Part shown: positions 12,594 to 21,142 of the stretch, one piece after another | Layout: each line of letters opens with the position of its first letter | Numbering within the stretch: position 1 is the first letter of the stretch | Assembly (NCBI GenBank): GCA_000444245.1 | Contig: ATSW01006749.1 | Span: 1-28,152, forward strand | Reading direction: 5' to 3' | From: Botryllus schlosseri | Taxonomy: Eukaryota > Chordata > Ascidiacea > Stolidobranchia > Styelidae | Length of the DNA stretch: 28,152 bases | Position numbers and translations under genes: made by a program | Notes under the pieces: generated by a model | Told to the model about the DNA's origin: nothing | Database searches by the model: none | The model's input: only the letters and a program-made list of their open reading frames with translations

Positions 12594-12702
12594 CTGCGAT
12601 TTATCCAACTTCCCGGCATCGATTGTCCAGTCATAGTACGGAATGAAGACCTCACAATTGGAATGCTTTTGAATCTCAAGTTCTACTTGCCGTAATAAAT
12701 AC
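12594..12702 (-). CDS. Exon: tyrosinase-like domain 2, CuA helix continuation
   Basis: YLLRQVELEIQKHSNCEVF then IPYYDWTIDAGKLDKSQ matches the LLxxExxLQ helix and PYWDW turn of tyrosinases. One base completes the Arg of WHR. It ends in phase 0 at GTACGT. Confidence 0.88.
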
Positions 12703-12759
12703 CTGAAATATATCAATTGTGAATGTACTATACAAATACAAAAAAGTTACACAACATAC

Positions 12760-12886
12760 CTATGCCACGGTAGAGAAGACGGCACCCCGTTTGCTTTTGG
12801 CAAGTACTGCGCATGTTGGGTTGCATACTCCCACTCATTGGCCTGGTACATCTTCATAATAGCAGATGCATACTCCATTCTTTCAT
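12760..12886 (-). CDS. Exon: tyrosinase-like domain 2, CuA region
   Basis: ERMEYASAIMKMYQANEWEY, ATQHAQYLPKANGVPSS and LPWHR reproduce the CuA stretch of tyrosinases. The PWHR histidine (ligand 3) is kept, a histidine at QHAQ may be ligand 1, and ligand 2 is Asn (KANG where active enzymes have AHG or AHE). The intron falls right after WHR, unlike unit 1, where it falls before SSRYF. Confidence 0.88.
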
Positions 12887-13431
12887 CTTAAAATTGTAGG
12901 CAATGACTCACAGAATATGAGCACAACAGATATTAGCTGATAGCCCTACAACGCTATTCAATCAATTCAATAGCTAAGTTAATATACCCGATCGTGACAT
13001 CGTCGCCCATGTCGAAAATAAGTTCTTATCCAAAATATTTTAACATGTAAAGTAACTTGTATCAATGCAAAGCCTTGCATTAAAATCTCTGGAGAAAGGG
13101 CAAATGAATGTAAGGAATCCTATAACAATAGGACAACTAGAGAGCGTCACAGATAGTACAAGGTGATGGCTTCAAGAAGTAAGTTGCCATTGATATCAGC
13201 AAAACTTATCAAGTTTAGACACACTATGCTATGACGTAAAGTCAGGTTCTCCTGAATAAGTATAAAACTACATGACTAGAACAAAACATATTTCGTGTCG
13301 CATTTGATGTTACATACCTATCGATTTTATCTCACAATTGACGGGTATATTATACCAGCAATCCGCATCGGCGTCCGTCAACCCAAGAAAGCCACATGAA
13401 TCCCCCCGAGTGACACAAACGCCCTACTTAC

Positions 13432-13691
13432 TTTCAGTAAGATCCCTGATTTCCCTCCTTCGGCCTTGACGCAGACAGGAACACGTCACCAGCCCGCCCA
13501 GGGTGCAAGTGCACGACTCGCATCCACGTTCGAAATTCTGACCGAACCGATACACCCGATCTGCGACGATATCGAGAATGCAGGAAATCGAAGGTGTCAA
13601 AGCCATAACCCGACCTANCTTCCACTTTGCAGCCGCATTCTTCGCCACACTGGACCTCATCGCAGGTACTGCCGGGGGTAAAGCTGATGAC
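13432..13691 (-). CDS. Exon: VWC-like domain leading into tyrosinase-like domain 2 (frame change inside)
   Basis: After ttaccacag the exon begins VISFTPGSTCDEVQCGEE, then CGCKVE and SGYGFDTFDF in phase 0. The C-terminal part is in another frame: DRVYRFGQNFERGCESCTC, LGGLVTCSC, then RRREIRDLT, a VWC N-terminal half running into the tyrosinase entry helix. The switch lies between about 13575 and 13620, near an N at 13618. The donor (GAAA then GTAAGT) leaves one base, which fits the next exon to give TENERMEY. A draft-sequence indel is the simplest explanation. Confidence 0.72.
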
Positions 13692-14262
13692 CTGTGGTAA
13701 AAGTTGAAATCGTAATGTGCGATTCCGTCTGTGTACCGGCACTAAATGGCATGACTGATCTGACTACTTCAGGCAGTAGAAAATGATATGTTATCGAAGT
13801 ATGGAAGTAAGCAGCGAGCAATTTTAAATCATACATCGCAAATTTCAATTCACAGATTTTAGAAATTTCGACCACCCAACACAGAGTGCAATGGATGCAG
13901 AATACACTCCAGTGACTTGATGCCCTAACACATCATTCCACAGATACATTTTCTCTTATTCTTGCTATAAACTTCTGTATACGCGACACAAAAGCAATAT
14001 TGACTTGTTGCGTTTGATGATTCTCCTTTAAAAAAAGACGCAACTCTAATCCGAAATTTTACAGCGTGCATGGCAAAATATCGTATCAAGCATGAGTGTG
14101 GTTTCAAATGATCGGAACCACTAACCCAATGTGATTACTCTAGTGTACTAGTGTGCTCTAGTAGACTGATTGCAAGCAGCAAATTATTTAGCAAGTAGTC
14201 ACTACGACAAGGCTGATATTCCTGTACCGAGGTCACACAATACAAAGTGGTAGCATCGAAAA

Positions 14263-15229
14263 TAGGGGAGATGTGGTACCGATGGATCAAAAATTGGAAA
14301 ATGATCGCTGGCCCCGAAATGTTCAGCCGGAAACAGCAGACCTTTTGCTGGCTCAGCACTTTGATACAAGCTCTACCTATCGCGCACATATACATGAATA
14401 TCCGCCTTTTCAAAAAATATTTATGGGCGTTCAAAATTTGTTGCTCGAACGTGTCATCGGTCCCCACCCGGTGGGTCCAATGGCACACGACCCGGGGACC
14501 TATGACACATATACCCTAAAAAACTCAGATGTGACTACTTTTCTTGCTCAGTATTATAATCTAAGCTACAGCAAGCCAAAGAAGAATGTTTAGTCGCAAC
14601 TGTCAAAAAAATAGAATAAATATTAACTCAAATGTGGTCATAAAATCACGTTTCGATTTAGGTTCGGACTTATAAATTTGAGGGTACATACATAATGCCC
14701 GAAAATCGTAAGGTAGACTTCCAAATACCTCGTTATAGCGATAGAAAATCATATGCAATTATTACATAAAGATTTTCTGTACGTAGGCATGTTTCATTTG
14801 TTTCATGATTAGTATTCTTGATTATTTTGCTTGATTTGGCTATTGTATCATCGGTCCCCACCCTACGAATTTTATACATGAATCGAAAAAATGTCTACTC
14901 AAGCAAAGTACTGAAAAAAATAATAGGTGCCATTACATAGCCTGATACAAGCCCTACACTTCATAATAAAAATGATTGCTGGTTTGTTCGTGTTGAAGGT
15001 TACAAAGAAAAACGCAGATGTCGATCTAAATTTAGTTTACAACCCCCAAAACAAAAATCATCTGTGAGAGACCCCATAGCTCGCGCACGTCGAATTTTTT
15101 TGTATGTGAGGAAAGATTTTGCCAGCAAGCAATTGTAGACAAGTTCACGGAGTGTAATCATGGAATTATCATAGAGAATTTTCAAAGTATTTTCGGTCCC
15201 AGTGATCCATCGGTACCACATCTCCCCTA
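14263..15229. mobile_element. TA-flanked nonautonomous DNA transposon, 967 bp
   Basis: Left end TAGGGGAGATGTGGTACC and right end GGTACCACATCTCCCCTA are exact inverted repeats over 27 bases. The outer TA on each side is consistent with a TA target duplication, as for Tc1/mariner-like or related MITEs. The exact superfamily is not assigned. No transposase is visible in the interior. The two perfect termini suggest a recent insertion. The right end lies one base inside the intron from exon 15231-15370. Confidence 0.85.
14451..14508. repeat. 58-bp foldback inside the TA-flanked element
   Basis: gtgtcatcggtcccc pairs with ggggacctatgacac with one mismatch. A related single arm, tcatcggtccccaccc, occurs again near 14848. 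It may be a small nested MITE or a subterminal hairpin. Confidence 0.55.
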
Positions 15230-15230
15230 C

Positions 15231-15370
15231 CTCAAACGGAACTCCTATCTGGCTGGGGTCTTTCAGAGCTTCGCACTCGGTCAAATGCAGAGATTCGCAG
15301 TGATACTCGAAATCGTAGTACAGCCCGAGCTGATTGAAACCCTCCCGATCAATACCGCTGCATGTGTATC
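15231..15370 (-). CDS. Exon: end of GYD repeats and Cys segment before VWC-like domain, unit 2
   Basis: GYTCSGIDREGFNQLGLYYD is followed by FEYHCESLHLTECEAL and GVPFE. Three Cys suggest the start of a disulphide-bonded stretch. It starts in phase 1 after tttcag and ends in phase 0. The splice donor is g plus tagggg, where everything after the first g belongs to the end of the inserted element 14263-15229. Confidence 0.82.
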
Positions 15371-15656
15371 CTGAAATAATATTTCAATGATGTATCGAAC
15401 TAAATCACCATATATCAATAATTTTGACGGTTACCAGTGAATTCGTAATGCTGAATTCGGCATTAGAAATGTATTAACTATTATAATCATGAAAGCGACG
15501 CATCAATAAATTTGAAAATGTGTGTTTCACTGAATACGAGTGTGATCTGTGATTACTGCGCTTGGTGAATTCGACATATTGAATTAGACACTCAGCGTGT
15601 AGGCAATGATGTATTCGGTTTGGGTTTAAGTTGACTTGTAATAAATTTCAACACAC

Positions 15657-15799
15657 CTGCTCGATCTCTACCACTGCTGTCATATCCGTTTTGACCAAAC
15701 TCTCTCAACTGGTCGTAACCACCCGACGGATTAAACCCGGTACGGTTGAAGCCGGTGACCTTATGGTAACCGTCGCGATCGTACCCTTGTCGATCGTGT
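15657..15799 (-). CDS. Exon: GYD repeats, unit 2
   Basis: HDRQGYDRDGYHKVTGFNRT, then GFNPSGGYDQLREFGQNGYD, with spacing less regular than in unit 1 (one-residue slips at KVT and PSG). It starts after cattcag with one base and ends with one base at GTGTGT, so both neighbours fit. Confidence 0.85.
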
Positions 15800-15857
15800 C
15801 TGAATGCATATACATTGAAAAAGACGAGCCAAGGGCCGGGGTTTCCGTAATGCTTAC

Positions 15858-15903
15858 CCGTGCTTATCATAACCGTACACGTCGAAACCGTTGACTCCGT
15901 ATC
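15858..15903 (-). CDS. Exon: short GYD repeat exon, unit 2
   Basis: This 46-nt exon encodes GYGVNGFDVYGYDKHG and lies between ccccccaaag and GTAAGC. It takes one base from upstream and leaves two, and it joins the next exon to give KHGHDRQGYDRDG. Upstream phase does not match 16658. Confidence 0.78.
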
Positions 15904-15999
15904 CTTTGGGGGGAAGAATTCGATTGCCAGTCGGCATGGAATCGTGTGATGATTGCCTGTGGCCTTGCCTTGATGGTTGAAAGAAAGATTGCAATTAGG

Positions 16000-16492
16000 G
16001 CTGCCATACAGCGTCCTTGTTTAAGATTTGTTGCTATTTTAAAACGGCTATGTCTCACAAAACTACATTGTTCTGGTTTACAAGATTTGTCCTTATTTCT
16101 GATTTGTGTCCTCACTTTGTTTCACTTCATGTCACAATAGCTACACGGGCGATACAAATATAGGATTGACCTAGTGAATAAGATTTGTGCTTATTTTGAA
16201 GGAGATATCTTACTAAACTACATGTATTGTTCTTGTTTATAACATTTCTCCGAATTGTTGACTTGTGTCCGAACTCTGTTTTATTTTTATTGCTCACCTC
16301 AGGTCACAATAGTTACACGGACATATGAATAAAAGATTTACCTAGTGAGTAAGAATTGTGCTTATTTTGAAGGAGATGTCGTACTAAACTGCATGACTGT
16401 TCTTGTTTATAAGATTTGTCCGCATTGTTGACTTGTGCCCATATTCTGTCGTATTTTCAGTGCTCAACACAGGTCACAATAGTTGGACGGCA
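16000..16492. repeat. Tandem repeat, about 171-bp period, three copies
   Basis: Markers such as ggtcacaatag (with gtcacaatag at 16131, 16303 and 16473) and taagatttgtgcttattttg, tgttcttgtttata recur at spacings of 172 and 170 bases. The two right copies are most alike; the left one is more diverged. It lies in an intron between GYD exons and codes for nothing I recognise. It is probably a small satellite expansion. Confidence 0.8.
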
Positions 16493-16657
16493 CGAACGTG
16501 GAATTTAAATGGCTAATATGATAATCTCTTTTTTTTTATTCATTCAATTTCCCAAATTCAATGTTTAAGGTATTTAAGAACCTTTGGCTTGCCATGTCGA
16601 TTGTAAGACTGGTATTGATTCTGAAATCGAATCATGCACGCAAAAATGACTGCATAC

Positions 16658-16780
16658 CTGTTAAGGCCTAAGGCGCTAAACCCGTATTTATCGTATCCGT
16701 CCCTGTCGAATCCGATTTGGAGTCGAATTTTTCGGCAGCCGATAGCAGCAGGCACCGCTGGAGCATCTTAAATCGCACGC
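16658..16780 (-). CDS. Exon: Kunitz 2 tail, GACC and first GYD repeats of unit 2 (frame change inside)
   Basis: In phase 0 the exon starts ACDLRCSSGACCYRLPK, giving the last Kunitz Cys pair and the GACC tail also seen at 27454. The repeat GFDRDGYDKYGFSALG that follows is in a different frame, and the Kunitz frame meets a stop. A five-base homopolymer (ttttt on plus, 16728-16732) sits near the switch and is a natural place for a one-base sequence error. The donor GTATGC leaves two bases in the repeat frame, which does not fit the next exon (15903), so an exon may also be missing. Confidence 0.7.
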
Positions 16781-16846
16781 CTGTGACGGAAAGAGTTGAG
16801 AAACAAATTACAAGCCTCTGAAAAAGGGACGCCGCAAACTAATCAC

Positions 16847-16948
16847 CTTTTTGTTCCCGAAATTGTTGGTATTTCCGCCGCATCCTGAGTAAAGAAATTG
16901 CTCGCAAGCTTGAGTTCGGGTATTGTAAAACCAACGTGGTACCGAAGC
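16847..16948 (-). CDS. Exon: Kunitz domain 2 core
   Basis: After cattcag the exon gives [18 protein letters not shown], then [16 protein letters not shown]. This is the classic Kunitz core with F/Y-Y-x3-x-x-C-x-x-F-x-Y-x-GC-x-GN-x-NxF. It is 102 nt, phase 0 to 0. With DTCVLPKKAGTCD upstream and ACDLRC downstream all six Cys are present. The P1 residue just after the second Cys is Asp and P1' is Ala. Trypsin-type inhibitors have Lys or Arg at P1, so trypsin inhibition is unlikely. Confidence 0.93.
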
Positions 16949-17188
16949 CTGAATGAAGAATCCACTGTTAACGTGCGGTTCAGCACAAAAGACCAAGTGA
17001 AATATAGCAACAAACAATATGTTCATATTGGCAAATTTATTCCACTAGAAGATTTTAGACTGAGTCTCCTGAGAGCGAAAGTCAGTAAATGCAGAAAACG
17101 AAATTTCAAATAAATAAAGAATTTTGATGTTGTGATGTGATATAGACAAATACCTGAGTAGGGAACAATAACAACGTACAGTTACGGT

Positions 17189-17687
17189 TAGGGCTGGGCA
17201 CAATGATTCGAGTACTCGAATCTGAATCGAGTATTAANTTTCATGATTCGANTCGAGTAGNAAAANAAGATTTTTTCGAGTACTTAAATTATACGCTCCT
17301 CGCAACTGAAANTTAATTTANTTCCNANNATTATAGTTTNGATACTATTTTCCACTGAAACCTTGGTTGGCNGTCTCGCANCATACCAGACATAGTACAA
17401 ATCTACGAACGTTACAGGAAATAACACATTTCCGAAGTTATGATCATCTAACAACATTGTCAACAAGCGCAATGAAATCGGTATGGTCGACAAAATACCA
17501 AGGTATCTTTAATGTGACGGATAACAGGCATTATGTTCTTTGTGGTGCCATAAAAGGTGCAAATTTGAACTTTGACATAATACATTGCGTTGTGACGTCA
17601 TCATGAGTGATACTCGAATACTCGACTCGAAGCGTAATACATGATTCAGAATCGAATCACTAAGGTACTCGATTTTGCCCAGCCCTA
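17189..17687. mobile_element. hAT-like nonautonomous element, 499 bp
   Basis: The ends TAGGGCTGGGCA and its inverse TGCCCAGCCCTA flank an interior rich in gattcgagtactcgaat motifs that are themselves inverted. The flanking 8-mers gttacggt (17181-17188) and gttacggt (17688-17695) are identical, fitting a hAT target duplication. There is no transposase. Several N bases lie inside. A degraded end of the same family is visible at about 6930-6986. Confidence 0.9.
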
Positions 17688-18070
17688 GTTACGGTATAAC
17701 AAATTATATACACAAATCGGCTATAAAATAAGCGAATAACAAGACACAACCAATGAAATATTCCCAAGGTATAGAAATGCTCTTTCTGGCAGATTGGCGG
17801 TTATGTTAGCTTTGTAATGGCAATATTAGTTATTTATCATTAGGCAAGATATTTTGTGAGTCGACTACAAAACCTATCTCTACATCACTAATCGGATCGC
17901 AAACGGGGATAAATCCAATCCGCAACCTTCCTTTAGCCTCAAATTAGTTTTGCATTGCCAGTGCTGCACAAAAACTACCGGGGTCGTCAGTCCTAAGGAG
18001 TAAGTTATTTCCGTTTAGGCAATTTCATAACAGTGACAATACTGTTACAAAAAAAAACACGAGGACTCAC

Positions 18071-18240
18071 ATCGCAAGTCCCTGCTTTTTTCGGCAGCAC
18101 ACAAGTGTCGGGCGCCTCTTTATCGCACAGAGACCCCACAAATTCGTCGGTGCACATGCACTGGAAGCTTTCTGATGACGAGGAATACTTTGCCGGGATG
18201 CATGTACCGCCGTTTTTGCATGGATTCGGCTCGCAAGGAT
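18071..18240 (-). CDS. Exon: EGF-like domain plus first strand of Kunitz domain 2
   Basis: PCEPNPCKNGGTC, FQCMCTDEFVGSLC gives the six-Cys EGF pattern with the usual CKNGGTC core. DTCVLPKKAGTCD follows and supplies Cys 1 and 2 of a Kunitz domain completed by the next two exons. The start (phase 1 after cgtcag) accepts the base left by 18725. The end is phase 0 at GTGAGT. This exon bridges unit 1 and unit 2 and is the best evidence that they form one protein. Confidence 0.9.
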
Positions 18241-18534
18241 CTGACGATACGAAGCAGTGTGAGCATTTTCAGCATAATTGACATCGTATTCGGGACAGCA
18301 ACATCAACAAAAAAAACTAGTTGCTGCAGTGCAAACTAACACTTATAATTTTTTACAGTCTTCTAGATGAAAATGTTGAGGACCACTGGAGGAAATGATT
18401 CAATATTACAACCCAATATTGGAAATTTCACCGCATAATCAATCTTGTGGATATACAGTGAGTCATTCTACCATACTTTGTTCAAACATTCTCCCTCGCG
18501 AATACTTTTCAGACACATAAAATTTGATCGAATT

Positions 18535-18718
18535 CACGCAGACATTCCAAGATACCATACTTAACATTACCACATATCTCAAAACGCAGTAAGTGTAGGC
18601 AGTAGCAAAAATTAAGGTATATATGCGTGAGGTTCTGTCACGCAGACATTTCAAGATATCGTACTCAATATTAATACATATTGAACAATGTAGTAAGGTT
18701 AAGCAATAGCAAAACATG
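18535..18718. repeat. Two-copy tandem repeat, period about 104 bp
   Basis: Two segments starting cacgcagacat at 18535 and 18639 run in parallel for about 80 bases (ccaagataccatact against tcaagatatcgtact; cagtagcaaaa against caatagcaaaa). They have diverged at roughly one base in five. The repeat is intronic and I saw no coding sense. Confidence 0.65.
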
Positions 18719-18724
18719 ACATAC

Positions 18725-18918
18725 TGTCACAATTGACTCGTCTTCCGTTTAGAATATATTCAGCTTTGCACGAAGTCCCGCACATATTGATGACACATCT
18801 TGCTTCCGGATGCAGGGCGCAGTGCGCGTCGGCGCATGGATTATCGGCACAGATAGCCGGATAATTGTCTTCCAAGCACGGGCACCAAGTCAGGAACAGG
18901 TCGACGTTGAAGCAATAC
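18725..18918 (-). CDS. Exon: CFNV and C-HPxAxC-CG-C Cys module, unit 1
   Basis: The exon encodes YCFNVDLFLTWCPCLEDNYP, then CADNPCADAHCALHPEARC, then INMCGTSCKAEYILNGRRV and NC. The spacing C-x3-C-x4-C-x2-HPxAxC-x4-CGxxC, then F/Y and a final VxC, is a small disulphide-rich module seen in several invertebrate extracellular proteins. Unit 2 has the same module split over two exons (8743-8782 and 8537-8683). It ends with one base at GTATGT, which joins the EGF exon in frame (CDN-PCEPNPC). Confidence 0.8.
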
Positions 18919-19079
18919 CTGCGAAATGTTCAGCAAGACCAGTTGAAGACACGGTACTGAGAGATGTGATCGAATCAGCAGTCGGAGGGTCGAAGTTGAA
19001 AGACTCTCTCTGATTGTCATTCTACCGCTAGACACTAGCGTAGCAAGCCAAGCGCAATATACGCTTCGAAACACAGTCA

Positions 19080-19260
19080 TTAAAGGGCCACTGCACTCTA
19101 AAAATGATGTGGTCTCAAATTGAAGGGCAAAACGATATTTCAATAGATTTCAGCTCCATTACGGCGGTGTTCTAAAGAAAATGGCTGCGGCCAAAAAAAA
19201 ATTTTCGTTTTGCCCTTCAATTTGAGACCACATCATTTTTAGAGTGCAGTGCCCCTTTAA
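19080..19260. mobile_element. TTAA-flanked foldback MITE
   Basis: Inverted arms of roughly 55 bp (19080-19135 and 19204-19260) match almost perfectly and enclose about 70 bp. Both outer ends are TTAA followed by AGGG and CACTGCACTC. TTAA duplication with TTAAAGGRR-type ends is the pattern described for T2-type MITEs and piggyBac-like elements. The high arm identity points to recent activity. It lies in the intron between the GPH and HPxAxC exons. Confidence 0.85.
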
Positions 19261-19513
19261 GANANGCGCGTTTACCATTATCCACAAAAGCACCAGGCGA
19301 TTTGTAACCAACCTTTCTGTGAAGACAAAATTCCGTTTGTGCAAGTCCTCTTCTGTGATAATATGAGCTGCGGTCGACCGCGGTGAAGCGGGATACAATA
19401 AACTACTGGGCCAATTCAGAGCTATTTGACTTCTCGGTAACGTGCCCAGTTTGCCGCAGGTTCTATGTATGGATGAGAGAAATGAAGGCCGTTGTGGCGC
19501 AAGCATTTCCCAC

Positions 19514-19689
19514 AGCTGCGAAATAACATTGCGCAAAGCGTTGAAAATCTTTTCTATGCAACCAGTTACATTTGGCCACCTTTCTTTGATAATGCAATGT
19601 GTGCGGTCCGTTGAAAAAGTACGAGCACGATAGCTCGTCGTAACCTTCCACATCGGATCCGTACCTGTCACGGCCGACTGGTGTGATAC
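19514..19689 (-). CDS. Exon: last GYD repeats and CxxYFxGPH module, unit 1 (3' limit uncertain)
   Basis: ITPVGRDRYGSDVEGYDEL is followed by SCSYFFNGPHTLHYQR and DFQRFAQC. The unit 2 exon 9511-9718 has SCDNYFDGPHYMRFFYH and DIKRIC, so this is a shared module of about 35 residues bounded by two Cys. I do not know it as a named domain. The start after catag fits the phase of the previous exon. No canonical donor leaves the two bases the next exon (18918) needs; the end given is a GTGGGA site in another phase, so a short exon may be missing. Confidence 0.65.
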
Positions 19690-19748
19690 CTATGTCGAAT
19701 TTTGAGTGTTAAGTTTAAAAAAGGAATTATGATCTGTCAATATCGTAC

Positions 19749-19907
19749 CATCTCTTCCAAAGCAACAATCGTTGTAACCGGTTTCCTCGTTGAAATGTTC
19801 GCCTTCGTCCATTTGTCCATAGCGGTCGACGCCATATATATTGTATCCTCTCTGGTCAAATCCCTGGGAGTCGAGTCCGTATCGGCTCAAGCCATTGATG
19901 TCATAAC
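19749..19907 (-). CDS. Exon: GYD pentapeptide repeats and Cys-Cys end, unit 1
   Basis: After ttcttag the exon reads GYDINGLSRYGLDSQGFDQR and GYNIYGVDRYG. An acidic stretch follows (MDEGEHFNEETGYNDCCFG). It starts in phase 1 and ends in phase 1 at GTACGA. The CC pair near the end is unusual for the repeat exons, and unit 2 has no clear equivalent. Confidence 0.83.
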
Positions 19908-20174
19908 CTAAGAAAGGACAAAGGATTTAGTTATCCAATCATTTCAGCCCGTTACATTATTAGTGGGTTTACACTCTACATATACGTGGGTCATAGTGTT
20001 TGCCCAAAATAAAAATAAAAATTCCAAATTCCGTTCCTATGCAAAATTGTTCGATACAACACAGAATGATTGAGACGTGAGTTGCCCATGGCTGGTTATA
20101 ATATTACTATTGGCTTTTGTTATTTATCAAGCGACCAGGTTATGTGCAAGCAGATGAGGTAATAAACTTCATAC

Positions 20175-20365
20175 CTTGAGCATCGAGCCCATCTCTGTTG
20201 ATGCCATCTTCATTGAACCCGAATCTATTAAATCCTCGTCTGTCATAACCCGTGCGAGAGTATCCTTCCGCATCGAAGCCGTCATATTTATAAATCGCAC
20301 GGTTATCAGCACGACCATGCCGGTCACGCCCAAGCGCATTATACCCATCTTTGTCATAGCCATCC
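20175..20365 (-). CDS. Exon: Gly-Tyr/Phe-Asp pentapeptide repeats, unit 1
   Basis: The exon encodes pentapeptides of form G-[YF]-[DN]-x-x, for example DGYDKDGYNALG and GYSRTGYDRRGFNRFGFNED. An aromatic residue falls at nearly every fifth position. A short break (RADNRAIYKYD) divides two runs. It begins with one base completing an Arg codon and leaves one base at GTATGA; phases match both neighbours. The repeat is low complexity but clearly coding: the periodicity holds at protein level with varied codons. Confidence 0.85.
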
Positions 20366-20454
20366 CTAGATTAGAGTTTTCTATTAATAAAATAAATTTG
20401 AGGAAACCAATGTCGGTAGAGTACAAGACAGTGTGATATAAAGAATGTACAATG

Positions 20455-20790
20455 AACAATTGAACATAGATACTGAGGATGGGAACAGAGTACCAGCCAA
20501 TGATACTCAAGTATGAATACGGGCAGCACAAAACCGGTAAAGTAATTTAAAAATAGATAGAGTGAGTACAAGAAGAGCACACACAAGTAGAAATGAAGGA
20601 TTTCAAAAGTAACCATTTTGAAGAATGGACACAGCTGATATATTTGACAGAGAACCACAAAAGATGTTGCAAAATAAAATAAAATCAGTAGTTCCATTAT
20701 TTTTATTCGTTCAAGAAGCGTAATGAGACATGAGACACATAGTGGTGTAATGAACAGATAGGAGGGTATCAAGTACTGTGTATCAATCTA
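20455..20790. repeat. Possible degenerate copy of the CAGAGGT-ended repeat
   Basis: The motifs gatactcaagta, gagtacaagaag and aagtagaaatgaagg resemble the interiors of the better copies near 9.0-9.5 and 24.2 kb. No terminal repeats were found, so the limits are rough. Confidence 0.3.
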
Positions 20791-20960
20791 ACATTCATCT
20801 CGATCTTCTGGTATTAATAATCTTAATGTCCGACGTAACAGGGTTCGATCTTGATCTTGAAAATAGATATCGGAATCATCATAGACACGAAAAAGCGAGT
20901 GAATTAAAATCGGGCTATAAGGTTTATTGCGGACAAACACCACACAATAATACTATCAAC

Positions 20961-21142
20961 CTGTTAAATCCTTGTCTATCATAGCCTTGCAAATTGAAAC
21001 CGTCGCTTCCAAATTTTTCCGTAGACACATCCGATCTGTTACACGCTACCCTTATGTCCCAATCGGCGTATTTTACACACGTCCCGTCCCACAAATCTTC
21101 CAGAGACATCCCAAGTGGAATATCATCCAGTAACTGGATATG
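20961..21142 (-). CDS. Exon: post-tyrosinase linker and first GYD repeats, unit 1
   Basis: HIQLLDDIPLGMSLEDLWDG continues the C-terminal part of the tyrosinase region, followed by GTCVKYADWDIRVACNRS. The exon then enters the repeat with GSDGFNLQGYDRQGFNR. The unit 2 counterpart is 10581-10790. It starts in phase 0 after ttttcag and leaves two bases at GTTGAT. The link of a tyrosinase fold directly to Gly-Tyr/Phe repeats is seen in both units. Confidence 0.8.

Noticed and set aside
13313-13420. Minus-strand peptide with DSCGFLGLTDADADCWYN and NCEIKS ending at a GTATGT site
   Set aside because: It lies between two exons that join in frame without it, and the only nearby acceptor gives the wrong frame with a stop.
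19159-19671. 170-codon minus-strand open frame
   Set aside because: It is out of frame with the YFxGPH exon and runs through the foldback MITE.
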